NCBI GenBank assembly: GCA_002383285.1
Contig: DFXU01000024.1
Location: 26,495-42,085, forward strand
Source of the DNA: Caryophanales bacterium UBA4100
GTDB taxonomy: Bacteria; Bacillota; Bacilli; Paenibacillales; UBA4045
Length of the DNA: 15,591 nt
Reading direction: 5' to 3'
The translations under genes and the position numbers were made by a program. Each line of letters opens with the position of its first letter. The stretch's first letter is position 1. Shown in pieces: positions 1-7,143 of the stretch. The notes beneath the pieces were generated by a model. The model made no database searches, was not told the origin of the DNA, and saw nothing but the letters and a program-made list of their open reading frames with translations.

Positions 1-338
1 TAGATACAGAAATTCTTGGGGTTAGCACGGATAGTCAATACTCGCATCGTGCATGGATTCAAACTCCGAAGGATAGTAACGGACTTGGTCAATTAAATTT
101 CCCACTAGCATCGGATATCACCCAGAAGGTCGCTCGAGACTATGGCGTGTTGATTGAAGAGGAAGGTATTGCACTTCGAGGATTATTCATAATCGATCCA
201 GATGGAGAGCTTAAGTATCAGGTTGTCAATCACAACGATGTAGGTCGTAGTGTGGATGAAACCCTTCGTGTTCTACAAGCACTTCAATCAGGCGGCCTAT
301 GTGCTGCTAACTGGAGAGCCGGAGATAAGAATTTGTAA
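1..338 (+). CDS. Typical 2-Cys peroxiredoxin, C-terminal part (5' end outside window)
   Basis: The window opens inside this gene; the reading frame begins at base 3. Peroxiredoxins of this group reduce H2O2 and organic peroxides in the cytoplasm, using a peroxidatic Cys that lies upstream of the window and a resolving Cys near the C-terminus. The visible part has family landmarks in order: HRAW, the NGLG loop, PLASD, EEEGIALRGLFIIDPDG, the GRSVDE segment and LQALQSGGLCAANW, whose Cys is the resolving residue. It resembles the Prx1/typical 2-Cys branch more than E. coli AhpC. The chain stops about 10 residues after that motif, without the C-terminal YF helix that makes eukaryotic relatives prone to over-oxidation, so a robust enzyme is inferred. 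The next gene starts 51 bases downstream on the same strand and is probably its reductase. The family call is firm; the physiological substrate is not known. Confidence 0.93.
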   Translation, partial: DTEILGVSTDSQYSHRAWIQTPKDSNGLGQLNFPLASDITQKVARDYGVLIEEEGIALRGLFIIDPDGELKYQVVNHNDVGRSVDETLRVLQALQSGGLCAANWRAGDKNL

Positions 339-389
339 GGCGATCGGAATATAGAGTTACTAGCAATTTTTCTAGAAGGAGGTGAAGCT

Positions 390-1676
390 ATGTCTACACC
401 CGTCATTATTTATTCAAGCACTGGCTGCCCCCGCTGCCTTCAAGTTAAGGAACAGCTTCAAGAATGGGGCATCGCCTACGAAGAACGCAATATCACTGAT
501 AATCTAACCTACTTCGAAGAGCTTCAGCAACGCAAAATATTCGGAACTCCGGCTACATTCATCAACAATAAGCCGATTCTCGGATTTCAACCGGACAAGC
601 TGATAAAGGCGCTAGGTATAGAGAATGAATCGAATACACTGAACGAGGAAGCTATAACGAAGAACACTAGCTCAGATTCTGCAGAAGCTGGATCTAAAGA
701 TGAGATTTTCCAATCCTTAGATCCAGCAATAAACAATGACACTTATGATTTTGTAGTTATTGGTGCTGGTCCTGCCGGCGCATCAGCAGCGTTATATGCT
801 GCTCGCGGCAGACTGAAGACGCTGGTTCTTGATAAAGCCCCAACTAGCGGTACATTAGCGATCACACATAAGATAGCCAATTACCCTGGTGTACGTAAGG
901 AAGTTACAGGCTTAGAGCTGTTGCTTGAGATGCAGCAGCAAGCCAAGGACTTCGGCGCCACCTTCGTTCGTACACAGGTAACCGCTGTAGACTTTAGCGA
1001 CCCTGAGCTGAAGAAGATCATTACGCCAGAAGGTACTATACAAGCAAAGAGTGTATTTGTAGGTGTTGGTGCCAAGGCTCCTTCAAGCAAAATCCGCGGT
1101 GAAGAAGAATTCACCGGTCGTGGTGTAAGCTATTGCTCTACATGCGATGCCGCGTTCTTCGAGAACCGATTAGTTGTTGTAGTCGGGGAGAACGAGGAAG
1201 CCATACATGAAGCAAGCCAATTATCAAAATTCTGCAAAGAGGTTCGGTTATTACTTCCAACCGGTCAACTTAAAGGTGACGTTACTCTTGAAGAACTAGA
1301 GGGTAAAGAGAATGTCCATATATACAAAAAACATCGTGTGAAGGAAATTCATGGCGAGCATGCAGTCGAACGAATTGTCGTTCAGGACGATGAGCGGAAG
1401 GAATTGACTTGGGAGGTAGATGGTGTCTTTCTATATCTCGTTGGTATGAAGCCAGGTACCGATTTTATCGGTAATGCCCTAGTTCGTGATGAAGATGGAT
1501 ATGTTACGGTTGATGAGCAGATGAGAACCTCGATCGATGGTGTATTCGCAGGTGGAGATGCACGAAGAACCCTTGTGAAGCAAGCGGTTATCTCGGCCGC
1601 GGATGGATGTATTGCAGCACTTGGAGCAGAGAAGCACGTCAACAAACGAGCGCAGATGCGACCTCAATATAGTTAA
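390..1676 (+). CDS. Glutaredoxin-like domain fused to thioredoxin reductase-like flavoprotein (probable peroxiredoxin reductase)
   Basis: The 428-residue protein joins two modules. Residues 3-77 form a glutaredoxin/thioredoxin-fold domain with an active-site CPRC (C13, C16) and the cis-Pro GTP loop (52-54). A Ser/Glu/Asn-rich linker covers about 78-117. Residues 118-415 are thioredoxin reductase-like: FAD motif GAGPAG (125-130), redox pair C249-S-T-C252-D, and the C-terminal FAD motif GVFAGGDA (384-391). The start is supported by AAGGAGGTGA four bases before the ATG. Placement next to a peroxiredoxin suggests that the flavin reduces C249/C252, which reduce the CPRC pair, which reduces the peroxiredoxin. 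That is AhpF-like in role, but AhpF carries tandem thioredoxin folds. The split system of C. pasteurianum (peroxiredoxin, glutaredoxin-like and TrxR-like proteins) is a closer parallel. Oddly, where TrxR has GGGDSA and HRRxxxR this protein has GENEEA (266-271) and LLPTGQLKG (288-296), so NADPH use is doubtful. Confidence 0.88.
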   Translation: MSTPVIIYSSTGCPRCLQVKEQLQEWGIAYEERNITDNLTYFEELQQRKIFGTPATFINNKPILGFQPDKLIKALGIENESNTLNEEAITKNTSSDSAEAGSKDEIFQSLDPAINNDTYDFVVIGAGPAGASAALYAARGRLKTLVLDKAPTSGTLAITHKIANYPGVRKEVTGLELLLEMQQQAKDFGATFVRTQVTAVDFSDPELKKIITPEGTIQAKSVFVGVGAKAPSSKIRGEEEFTGRGVSYCSTCDAAFFENRLVVVVGENEEAIHEASQLSKFCKEVRLLLPTGQLKGDVTLEELEGKENVHIYKKHRVKEIHGEHAVERIVVQDDERKELTWEVDGVFLYLVGMKPGTDFIGNALVRDEDGYVTVDEQMRTSIDGVFAGGDARRTLVKQAVISAADGCIAALGAEKHVNKRAQMRPQYS

Positions 1677-1717
1677 TTAACCTAATAGTAATTAACGGTT
1701 TTAGCTAGTAGCAATTA

Positions 1718-1761
1718 GTATGTGCTGTGGTATGTGCTGTGTCGATGTTACGGTATGTGCT
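1718..1761 (+). repeat. Three direct copies of GTATGTGCT
   Basis: The 9-mer GTATGTGCT occurs at 1718-1726, 1730-1738 and 1753-1761, in the non-coding stretch after the reductase fusion. The first two copies extend to GTATGTGCTGTG. The spacing is irregular (12 and 23 bases), so this is a short degenerate repeat rather than an array. No function is evident. Confidence 0.55.
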
Positions 1762-1810
1762 ACGTGTATTTTGTACAGTTAATTTATCAAGAAGCTGTAA
1801 TTAAAGGTAG

Positions 1811-1895
1811 CTAGGTGTAAAACCTACAACTATTCTAGTGATTTACTGGCAATTATGCCAAAGCTAATCATATTAGTTGTAGGTTTTACATTTAG
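1811..1895. repeat. Long inverted repeat, 17 bp perfect (22 bp with wobbles), in the convergent intergenic region
   Basis: TGTAAAACCTACAACTA at 1816-1832 is exactly complementary to 1874-1890. Allowing two G-U pairs, the stem runs from 1811-1832 to 1874-1895. The 41-base loop contains a second small hairpin, TGGCA (1847-1851) with TGCCA (1856-1860) around a 4-base loop. The element lies in the 292-base gap between the convergent reductase fusion and RluA-like gene. No other gene was found in this gap. It may serve as a terminator-like structure for either strand, although no clean T-run follows it, or it may be a small mobile-element remnant. Confidence 0.7.
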
Positions 1896-1968
1896 TGTCA
1901 ATAAATTAGTCAGTACCATGAAATTAAATGTACAGAATACATTTAGCAATATTTTTACGTTTGAACAG

Positions 1969-3060
1969 TTAGTTGCTCTTTCCGAATACACCCATGAATT
2001 TTCCAGGAATATCCGTCTTGAAGCTCACTGGCTGCCCGGTAGTTGGGTGGATAAAAACTAGCACCTGAGCATGTAGACCCATACGGCCTAATGGGTTTGT
2101 GCTGGAGCCATACTTCTTGTCCCCGACAACAGGGTGACCGATATCCTGCATATGTACTCGAATTTGATTCTTGCGACCAGTCTCTAGATGAATCTCGAGT
2201 AAGGAATAAGCTTTTGTGGCCTTGACTACCTTATAATGTGTAATCGCTTCTTGTCCCCCATTCGGCTTGGGACTAGAGTACATCATTAGCGTTTTACTCT
2301 CCGTCAACCAGGATACAATTTTCCCTTCTGGTTTCTTAACCTCCCGCTCAACAAGAGCGACATAGGTACGCTCTAGTACCGCTTCCTGCCAATTATTCTG
2401 CAGAGTTAGCTTTGCCTTCTCGTTCTTAGCAAACACCATAAGTCCAGAGGTGTCCCGATCTAATCGGTGAACAATGAACACCCGATTATTGGGATGCGCC
2501 CTTCTCACATACTCCATGAGCTGCTTATGAGCCGTTAATTCTTTCTGCTCTCCTCCCGCAATAGAGAGAAGTCCCGATTCCTTGTTGATGACAATAATAT
2601 CCTCATCCTCGAACACGATTTTCAGACCTACGGGCTTGTCCTCTTCCTTCGCTTTCACCCACTCTACAGTAACCACATCACCCTGCTTCAGAGGATAATT
2701 GTATTGGGTTGTTTCCTTCTGATTGACCAACACTTGACCTCTTGCGAGCTGTCCCTTGATCGTATTCCGGCCTTTATTCGGCATACTGAGCAACAGAAAT
2801 TCCATGAGCTCTGTTGGCTGGTCAACCGTATATTGAGAAGCCTTGGTAACTGAGCTCCTCAAACTTGCTCCTCCGGCCTTCTTCGATGATTTCCGCGAAG
2901 TGCTATTCGAGGTACTATTCATTGTGCTATTCGTTATATTCTTCGAGGTACTATTCATTGTGCTATTCGTTACATTCTTCGAGGTCTTCGCTGTACTACT
3001 CGTTGTATGCTTCGTTGTATGCTTTGTCGGTTGCTTAGTAGGTTGGTTACGGTTACGCAT
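1969..3060 (-). CDS. RluA-family RNA pseudouridine synthase with repeat-expanded N-terminal tail
   Basis: The enzyme converts specific uridines in rRNA or tRNA to pseudouridine. The catalytic Asp is D201 in HRLDRDTSG (198-206 from ATG 3060). A C-terminal GRKNQIRVH motif is also typical of the family. Residues about 83-133 look like an S4 RNA-binding domain (KGRNTIKGQLARGQVLVN). The first 75 residues are unusual: QPTK, KHTT and a 12-residue SKN(V/I)TNSTMNST unit repeat in tandem, giving a basic Ser/Thr/Asn-rich and probably disordered tail. A TTG at 3066 is in frame but touches the ribosome binding site; GAGGT with a 6-base gap points to the ATG at 3060, giving 363 residues. A dhaL terminator sits just upstream, so the gene probably has its own promoter; none was identified with confidence. 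Which RluA-type paralogue it is, and its target uridine, cannot be told from sequence alone. Confidence 0.92.
   Translation of the reverse strand: MRNRNQPTKQPTKHTTKHTTSSTAKTSKNVTNSTMNSTSKNITNSTMNSTSNSTSRKSSKKAGGASLRSSVTKASQYTVDQPTELMEFLLLSMPNKGRNTIKGQLARGQVLVNQKETTQYNYPLKQGDVVTVEWVKAKEEDKPVGLKIVFEDEDIIVINKESGLLSIAGGEQKELTAHKQLMEYVRRAHPNNRVFIVHRLDRDTSGLMVFAKNEKAKLTLQNNWQEAVLERTYVALVEREVKKPEGKIVSWLTESKTLMMYSSPKPNGGQEAITHYKVVKATKAYSLLEIHLETGRKNQIRVHMQDIGHPVVGDKKYGSSTNPLGRMGLHAQVLVFIHPTTGQPVSFKTDIPGKFMGVFGKSN
2906..2985 (-). repeat. 36-bp in-frame tandem repeat within the RluA-like gene
   Basis: Two full 36-bp units begin at 2906 and 2942, and a third begins at 2978 and breaks off after about 8 bases. 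The two full units differ at one visible position (TTATATT against TTACATT). Each encodes 12 residues of SKN(V/I)TNSTMNST. A shorter 12-bp repeat (encoding KHTT) follows at about 3000-3023 and a QPTK repeat lies at the very start of the protein. Because the unit length is a multiple of three, copy-number change would keep the frame. Confidence 0.9.
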
Positions 3061-3088
3061 GGACAAACCTCATCTCACTAATGATGTC

Positions 3089-3123
3089 AAAAAAAGGAAC
3101 AACCGATTAATAACGGTTGTTCC
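3089..3123 (-). terminator. Intrinsic terminator of the dhaK-dhaL operon
   Basis: GGAACAACCG at 3096-3105 pairs perfectly with CGGTTGTTCC at 3114-3123 around an 8-base loop. Read on the minus strand, the 10-bp stem is followed directly by seven T (3095-3089). It lies 46 bases past the dhaL stop, and its T-run ends 28 bases before the RluA-like start codon. Confidence 0.9.
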
Positions 3124-3169
3124 TTACTATAGCTCATTATTCAAAGAAATTCATCTTATGCTCTCCGAT

Positions 3170-3814
3170 TTATGCTCTTAGCTGCTTATATGCTTCGACG
3201 AAGGTTGAGAAGATGATGAATGCAGATGCTGCTCCCGGATCAATATGCCCCTGTGCTCGTTCTCCAAGTCTGCTAGAGCGCCCCTTCTGCGGAACCATAT
3301 CCTTGGTCGAATTCATTCCTTGTTCACCCGCATTCACCGCCAAGTCCAGAGAAGCTAGCCATTCAGTTCCTTGTTCGAATGAGCTTTCTAACGAACGCAT
3401 AATGGGTATCCAAGTATCGACCATTGTTTTGTCACCAACTTCAGCGTTCCCTAATTCTACAATTGCCGTAACAGCAGCAGACCAGAATTTCACAATCTCT
3501 TCATGATTTAACTCTATCTTATCCTTCGCTACCATGCTGCCTCGGAGAAACGCTCTACCATATAGTGGTCCAACCGATGCACCAACCGCATTGAGAAATG
3601 ACATAGCAATCGATTTCAAGATGATACCCAGATCATTCTCTTCCTCAAGCTCATTCAGCTTATCAATAATAGCCGTCCAGCCAATGACCATCGTGACGCC
3701 ATGATCTCCATCGCCAATCTTACGATCTAGCTCCGACAAATAATCGCTTTCCTCTTCTATTCTCCCAGCAATCTTCCGAAGAATGTGCTTGAATTCAGCT
3801 GCTTGTAAGCTCAC
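3170..3814 (-). CDS. dhaL: DhaL subunit of dihydroxyacetone-type kinase
   Basis: DhaL is the nucleotide-binding subunit of dihydroxyacetone kinases; it passes a phosphate to the ketone held by DhaK. The motif LDRKIGDGDHG carries the Mg/ADP ligands, and from the chosen start these Asp residues are D30, D35 and D37, which fits the numbering known for bacterial DhaL. Later family segments include NAVGASVGPLYGRAF, AEVGDKTMVD and DPGAASA near the C-terminus. The frame is open further upstream to 3883 and offers ATG 3835, but that ATG has no ribosome binding site, whereas GGGAGGGG lies 6 bases before GTG 3814. That start gives 214 residues, the normal DhaL length, and clears the dhaK stop by 28 bases. 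In PTS-type systems ADP stays bound and DhaM rephosphorylates it; in ATP-dependent two-subunit kinases it exchanges. No dhaM is in the window, so the phosphodonor is open. Confidence 0.93.
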   Translation of the reverse strand: MSLQAAEFKHILRKIAGRIEEESDYLSELDRKIGDGDHGVTMVIGWTAIIDKLNELEEENDLGIILKSIAMSFLNAVGASVGPLYGRAFLRGSMVAKDKIELNHEEIVKFWSAAVTAIVELGNAEVGDKTMVDTWIPIMRSLESSFEQGTEWLASLDLAVNAGEQGMNSTKDMVPQKGRSSRLGERAQGHIDPGAASAFIIFSTFVEAYKQLRA

Positions 3815-3842
3815 GATATTCCCCTCCCGCTTCATCAATTCG

Positions 3843-4841
3843 TTAACTCTGTACGAACACCGCACTATCTGCAGGATGATCAATCAGATCAACAAGCTCA
3901 TCATCCAGCTTCAATATGGTTATCGAACAGCCTCCCATCTCGAGCGAAGTGAGATACTCACCCACATAAGAACGATGAACCGCTATACCTTGCTCGGAGA
4001 GAATGCTGGCCACCCTGCGATAGACAATGAACATCTCAAGCTGGGAAGTAGATCCCAGGCCATTGATCATGACAGCTACCCGGTCGCCGCTCTGAAGCAC
4101 TAGATCCCCTTGAATCATCTCCATTAGACGGTCAGCAACATGATCAGCAGTTTCTAACTTTCCACGCTCAACACCAGGCTCCCCATGAATGCCTAGACCA
4201 ATTTCCATCTCATCATCTGCAAGCTCGAAGGTTGGCTTCTGTGTTTGCGGAAGTGAACAAGGACTTAAAGCAACACCCATCGTTCGCATGTTCGCATTTG
4301 TTTTGTTACAGACCGAAACGAGCTCATCCAGCTGATATCCGCGATCAGCGGCCGCACCCGCTACCTTATACATACATATAATGCCGGCGATCCCTCTTCG
4401 TCTATTCGTAAGCTCCTTGGGAGCTGAGGCTACATCATCTGTGACTCGAATGGTCTCTACACGAATATCCTCCATAGAAGAGAACTCAGCAGCCATATCG
4501 AAATTCATACAATCACCAGCATAGTTACCATATACGTAGAGAACGCCTGCACCTTGATGAACGGCTTTCGTTGCTTCAAGAATGGGTTCAGGAGATGGCG
4601 ATGCAAAAATATTACCAACAGCAGCTCCATCCGCTAATCCCTTACCCACATAACCCATAAATCCAGGCTCATGACCTGAACCACCACCAATCACAATACC
4701 AACCTTACCTGACTGCAAATGGGTTCGCACGAGTGCTCGCTTGCTGCTATCTAACTTGCGAATATACTGCGGATAAGCTGCAACATAACCCTCTACCATC
4801 TCATCCACAACATGATTCGGATTATTTATAAGCTTCTTCAT
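3843..4841 (-). CDS. dhaK: DhaK subunit of dihydroxyacetone-type kinase
   Basis: DhaK binds the ketone substrate covalently as a hemiaminal to a His and positions it for phosphorylation by DhaL. The 332-residue chain is the usual length. Recognisable segments are GGGSGHEPGFMGYVG (52-66, substrate-pocket loop with H57), VGNIFASPSP (75-84), YGNYAGDCMNFDMA with D110, KTNANMRTMGVAL, and GLGIHGEPG with the substrate-binding H219. The start has a GAGGAGG site about 8 bases upstream. dhaL follows 28 bases after the stop and an aldo/keto reductase precedes by 79 bases on the same strand without a visible terminator, so co-transcription of all three is likely. Relatives phosphorylate dihydroxyacetone but also tetruloses such as erythrulose; the real substrate cannot be read from the sequence. 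Confidence 0.95.
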   Translation of the reverse strand: MKKLINNPNHVVDEMVEGYVAAYPQYIRKLDSSKRALVRTHLQSGKVGIVIGGGSGHEPGFMGYVGKGLADGAAVGNIFASPSPEPILEATKAVHQGAGVLYVYGNYAGDCMNFDMAAEFSSMEDIRVETIRVTDDVASAPKELTNRRRGIAGIICMYKVAGAAADRGYQLDELVSVCNKTNANMRTMGVALSPCSLPQTQKPTFELADDEMEIGLGIHGEPGVERGKLETADHVADRLMEMIQGDLVLQSGDRVAVMINGLGSTSQLEMFIVYRRVASILSEQGIAVHRSYVGEYLTSLEMGGCSITILKLDDELVDLIDHPADSAVFVQS

Positions 4842-4920
4842 TATCTAAACCTCCTCAAAGTCATTGAAGAATGCACGGGCTCTCGAAATATCAACTTCAT
4901 GAATATATGCTTAATTCTGG

Positions 4921-5892
4921 TCACGGAATATCGTTACCTCTGCTGCTCATATAGAGTGCGTACCATTCTTCTCTTGTCATGATTTCCGATTGGCGAACCG
5001 CATCACCACACGCAATGATCCGCTCTGGATTTGCTGTACCAATAACCGGCTGAATCATAGCTGGATGCCTCATGAGCCAACCAAGAACAATGGATTCTGG
5101 TGTCGACTCCTTCTCGTCTGCCATACGCTTAACAAGCTCTGTTGTAAGCCGCTCCGTCTCTGTAGACGGGTCCATTGTACGTCCAGTAAATCTACCCTGA
5201 GCTAGAGGACCCCACGCTTGGAGCTGAATATTCTGCATTCTGCAATACTCCAAGGTCCCTTCGGGGAAACGGACTACCTTGTCTATCTTGCGATTCACGA
5301 GCACACCATGGTCCAACCAATCAACGCGGTTCAAGCTCATATCAAGCTGATTGGCTACTAGCGGTTCATCAAGCGCACTTTGTACGAATTGAATTTGGCT
5401 AACAGACATATTGGAGACACCGAAGTCTCGAACCTTACCAGATGACCTTAATGTATGGAACGCCTCTGCAATCTCTTCAGGCTCCATGAGTGAGTCAGGC
5501 CTATGTAACAATAATACTTCCAAATGATCAACATTCAACCTAGCTAGACTTGCATCGACTGAAGCAAGAATGTGCTCCTTCGAGAAATCATATCGCTTCC
5601 CGAACCTCTCATCAGGGATACAAATTCCAGTCTTAGACTGAATAACAATCTGTTCCTTAAGCTCTGGCCTTCTTCTTAGAACTTGTCCGAAGACAGCCTC
5701 TGCATTACCCCTTGAATAAATATCAGCATGATCAAAGAACGTAATTCCAACCGAGAGTGCAGCGTCGATCGCCCGCTCAGCAATCAGGATATCTTCCTCT
5801 GATGCAGGATTAAGGCTCTTTCCCAATCCCATGCAGCCAAATGCTATTCGACTATTGGTAATTCCACGTTGCTCCAATGGTATCTTCTTCAT
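4921..5892 (-). CDS. Aldo/keto reductase, YdhF-like
   Basis: This is a cytoplasmic NAD(P)H-dependent oxidoreductase with a TIM-barrel fold, 323 residues, full length for the family. The catalytic tetrad is visible: D54 and Y59 (in DHADIY), K87 (in QSKTGI) and H130 (in LLLHRPD). RDFGVSN, the ANQLDMSLN segment and QAWGPLAQGRF follow in the expected order, as does PVIGTANPERI near the C-terminus, where the cofactor phosphate is usually bound. The overall pattern matches E. coli YdhF-type enzymes. AGGAGG with a 5-base gap supports the start. It is probably the first gene of a minus-strand operon with dhaK and dhaL, which suggests that it makes or removes a ketone or aldehyde handled by the kinase. 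This link is inferred from position only. Confidence 0.93.
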   Translation of the reverse strand: MKKIPLEQRGITNSRIAFGCMGLGKSLNPASEEDILIAERAIDAALSVGITFFDHADIYSRGNAEAVFGQVLRRRPELKEQIVIQSKTGICIPDERFGKRYDFSKEHILASVDASLARLNVDHLEVLLLHRPDSLMEPEEIAEAFHTLRSSGKVRDFGVSNMSVSQIQFVQSALDEPLVANQLDMSLNRVDWLDHGVLVNRKIDKVVRFPEGTLEYCRMQNIQLQAWGPLAQGRFTGRTMDPSTETERLTTELVKRMADEKESTPESIVLGWLMRHPAMIQPVIGTANPERIIACGDAVRQSEIMTREEWYALYMSSRGNDIP

Positions 5893-5963
5893 AACAGCCT
5901 CCTATAAGGTTTAAGATTAATCATACTCGTGGGCAATACAACTACTTAGTTAAGCATACGCTA

Positions 5964-5991
5964 ATTATAACTAAAATTTACCCATTATTAA
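5964..5991 (-). promoter_or_regulatory. Candidate sigma-A promoter for the aldo/keto reductase-dhaKL operon
   Basis: On the minus strand a perfect -10 TATAAT (5969-5964) is preceded by TTAATA (5991-5986; 4 of 6 to TTGACA) with a 16-base gap. It lies about 70 bases before the reductase start codon. The weak -35 makes this a moderate call. Confidence 0.5.
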
Positions 5992-6071
5992 CAGGTTACC
6001 CCCACCCTTCTATGTTGTCGATGTAGTATTTTTACGATTTTGTTTGATTATTTTGGCGTTTAACTGGTGGT

Positions 6072-6100
6072 TTGCTCTTATCGTTTGAAGGCTGTATAAT
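6072..6100 (+). promoter_or_regulatory. Candidate sigma-A promoter for the UPF0303-DinB gene pair
   Basis: TTGCTC (6072-6077), a 17-base gap and a perfect TATAAT (6095-6100) stand 40 bases before the TTG start at 6140. Together with the oppositely directed candidate at 5964-5991 this makes the 5893-6139 gap a divergent promoter region. No other gene was seen in it. Confidence 0.6.
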
Positions 6101-6139
6101 ACAAGCAATTTCATTCCCCATTCTTAAGGAGGACTTTCA

Positions 6140-6604
6140 TTGGAAGCTAACGAGCAGTTACTTATTGAGCTACAGCAGCAGGAACTCGAGGTTCAATTCA
6201 CTTCATTCAATCATGAAATTGCTTTACAGGTTGGTCTTGCCATCATTGAAGAGGTCAAGCGCAGAGGAAAGTCCGTATCCATACATATTGAGCGAAATAA
6301 CCGCGTTCTATTCCATTATGCCATGGAGGGAACAACACCCGATAATGACGAGTGGCTTCGACGCAAGTGTAACGTTGTCCAGCGCTTCGAGATGAGCTCC
6401 TTTCGAATGAGCAACAGACTTAAAACCCGTGAAGGGAATCTGGAAAGTATATATCAAGCTGCACTACGTGATCATGCCGCGGCTGGCGGAGGGTTCCCCA
6501 TTATTATTAAGAATGTCGGTGTCGTAGGCGCCGTTGCTATATCTGGACTTCCAGATCATGAGGATCATGAGATTGTCGTGTCGACGCTAAGAAAATTTAT
6601 GTAA
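6140..6604 (+). CDS. UPF0303 / heme-degrading-domain family protein
   Basis: This 154-residue cytoplasmic protein matches the UPF0303 family, often annotated as heme-degrading domain-containing because of its fold relationship to GlcG/HbpS. The recognisable core is SIHIERNNRVLFHYAMEG (47-64), followed by TTPDNDEWLRRKCNVVQRF and, near the C-terminus, GGGFPIIIKNVGVVGAVAISGLPDHEDH. No signal peptide or membrane segment is present. The start is TTG: AAGGAGGA sits 6 bases before it and no ATG lies in a better place. The DinB-fold gene begins 14 bases after the stop, so the two are probably translated from one message. The biochemical activity of UPF0303 proteins is not well established, and heme degradation should not be assumed. 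Confidence 0.87.
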   Translation: MEANEQLLIELQQQELEVQFTSFNHEIALQVGLAIIEEVKRRGKSVSIHIERNNRVLFHYAMEGTTPDNDEWLRRKCNVVQRFEMSSFRMSNRLKTREGNLESIYQAALRDHAAAGGGFPIIIKNVGVVGAVAISGLPDHEDHEIVVSTLRKFM

Positions 6605-6618
6605 GGGAGCTGACGTGT

Positions 6619-7143
6619 ATGATCCATAAACCCGCCATTACCGAATATCCCACTTACTTCACTAAGTATATAGAGCTTGTAGCCACTGATGATTTATTAC
6701 AGGAGCTACAAATGAATGGCAAACAAATCATCGCTAAGCTTCAGGATTTGTCTGAGGATGAAGCTAACTTCCGTTATGCTCCTGGGAAATGGAGCATTAA
6801 GGAGGTCATTGGACATATGATCGATACAGAACGAATTATGAGCTACCGTGCTCTTCGTATTGCTAGAGGCGACGTTACACCATTACCTGGATTCGACGAG
6901 AATGCTTATGTGAAGCATTCTGACTTCTCCGAACGTACTCTGACAAATCTGCTTAACGACTTCAGCATTGTTCGACAGTCAACCATAAATCTGCTGGAAC
7001 CATTGTCCGCCGATGCTTGCTCGAGGGTCGGCGTTGTGAGCAACAATGAAATTACCGTTAGAGCTCTTGGTTTCATTATTGCTGGGCACGAGCTCCACCA
7101 CCGTAATGTGATAGTCGAGCGATACATTAGTGCATTGGCATAG
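6619..7143 (+). CDS. DinB-fold (YfiT-like) putative metal-dependent protein
   Basis: A 174-residue four-helix-bundle protein of the DinB/YfiT superfamily. Family marks are WSIKEVIGHMIDTERIMSYRALRIARGD (58-84), LPGFDENAY (89-97) and the C-terminal AGHELHHRNVI. The metal triad is probably H66 (GHMIDTE) plus H157 and H161 (HELHH). Members include thiol transferases using bacillithiol or mycothiol, and many proteins without known function; the substrate is not readable here. The ATG lies 11-12 bases after AGGGAG, a somewhat long gap, in the 14-base space after the UPF0303 gene, which supports one transcript for both. Confidence 0.88.
   Translation: MIHKPAITEYPTYFTKYIELVATDDLLQELQMNGKQIIAKLQDLSEDEANFRYAPGKWSIKEVIGHMIDTERIMSYRALRIARGDVTPLPGFDENAYVKHSDFSERTLTNLLNDFSIVRQSTINLLEPLSADACSRVGVVSNNEITVRALGFIIAGHELHHRNVIVERYISALA

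Noticed and set aside
1855..2061. 68-codon plus-strand frame between the reductase fusion and the RluA-like gene
   Set aside because: It starts within the long inverted repeat, overlaps the RluA-like 3' end antisense and has no ribosome site or recognisable motif.
2906..2985. Regular 36-bp repeats that could suggest a CRISPR array
   Set aside because: The units are adjacent with no spacers, keep a coding frame and lie inside a gene. No cas gene is nearby.
2843..3181. Plus-strand open frame encoding a very hydrophobic repetitive protein (FEVLFIVLFV repeats), resembling a membrane peptide
   Set aside because: It is the antisense of the Lys/Thr/Ser/Asn repeat region of the RluA-like gene; the repeats alone create the hydrophobicity. 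It runs across the dhaL terminator and the real gene's start and has no convincing ribosome binding site.
3815..3883. Upstream extension of dhaL overlapping the dhaK 3' end
   Set aside because: It has no ribosome binding site, and the added residues precede the family's normal N-terminus. GTG 3814 gives the usual length and Asp positions.
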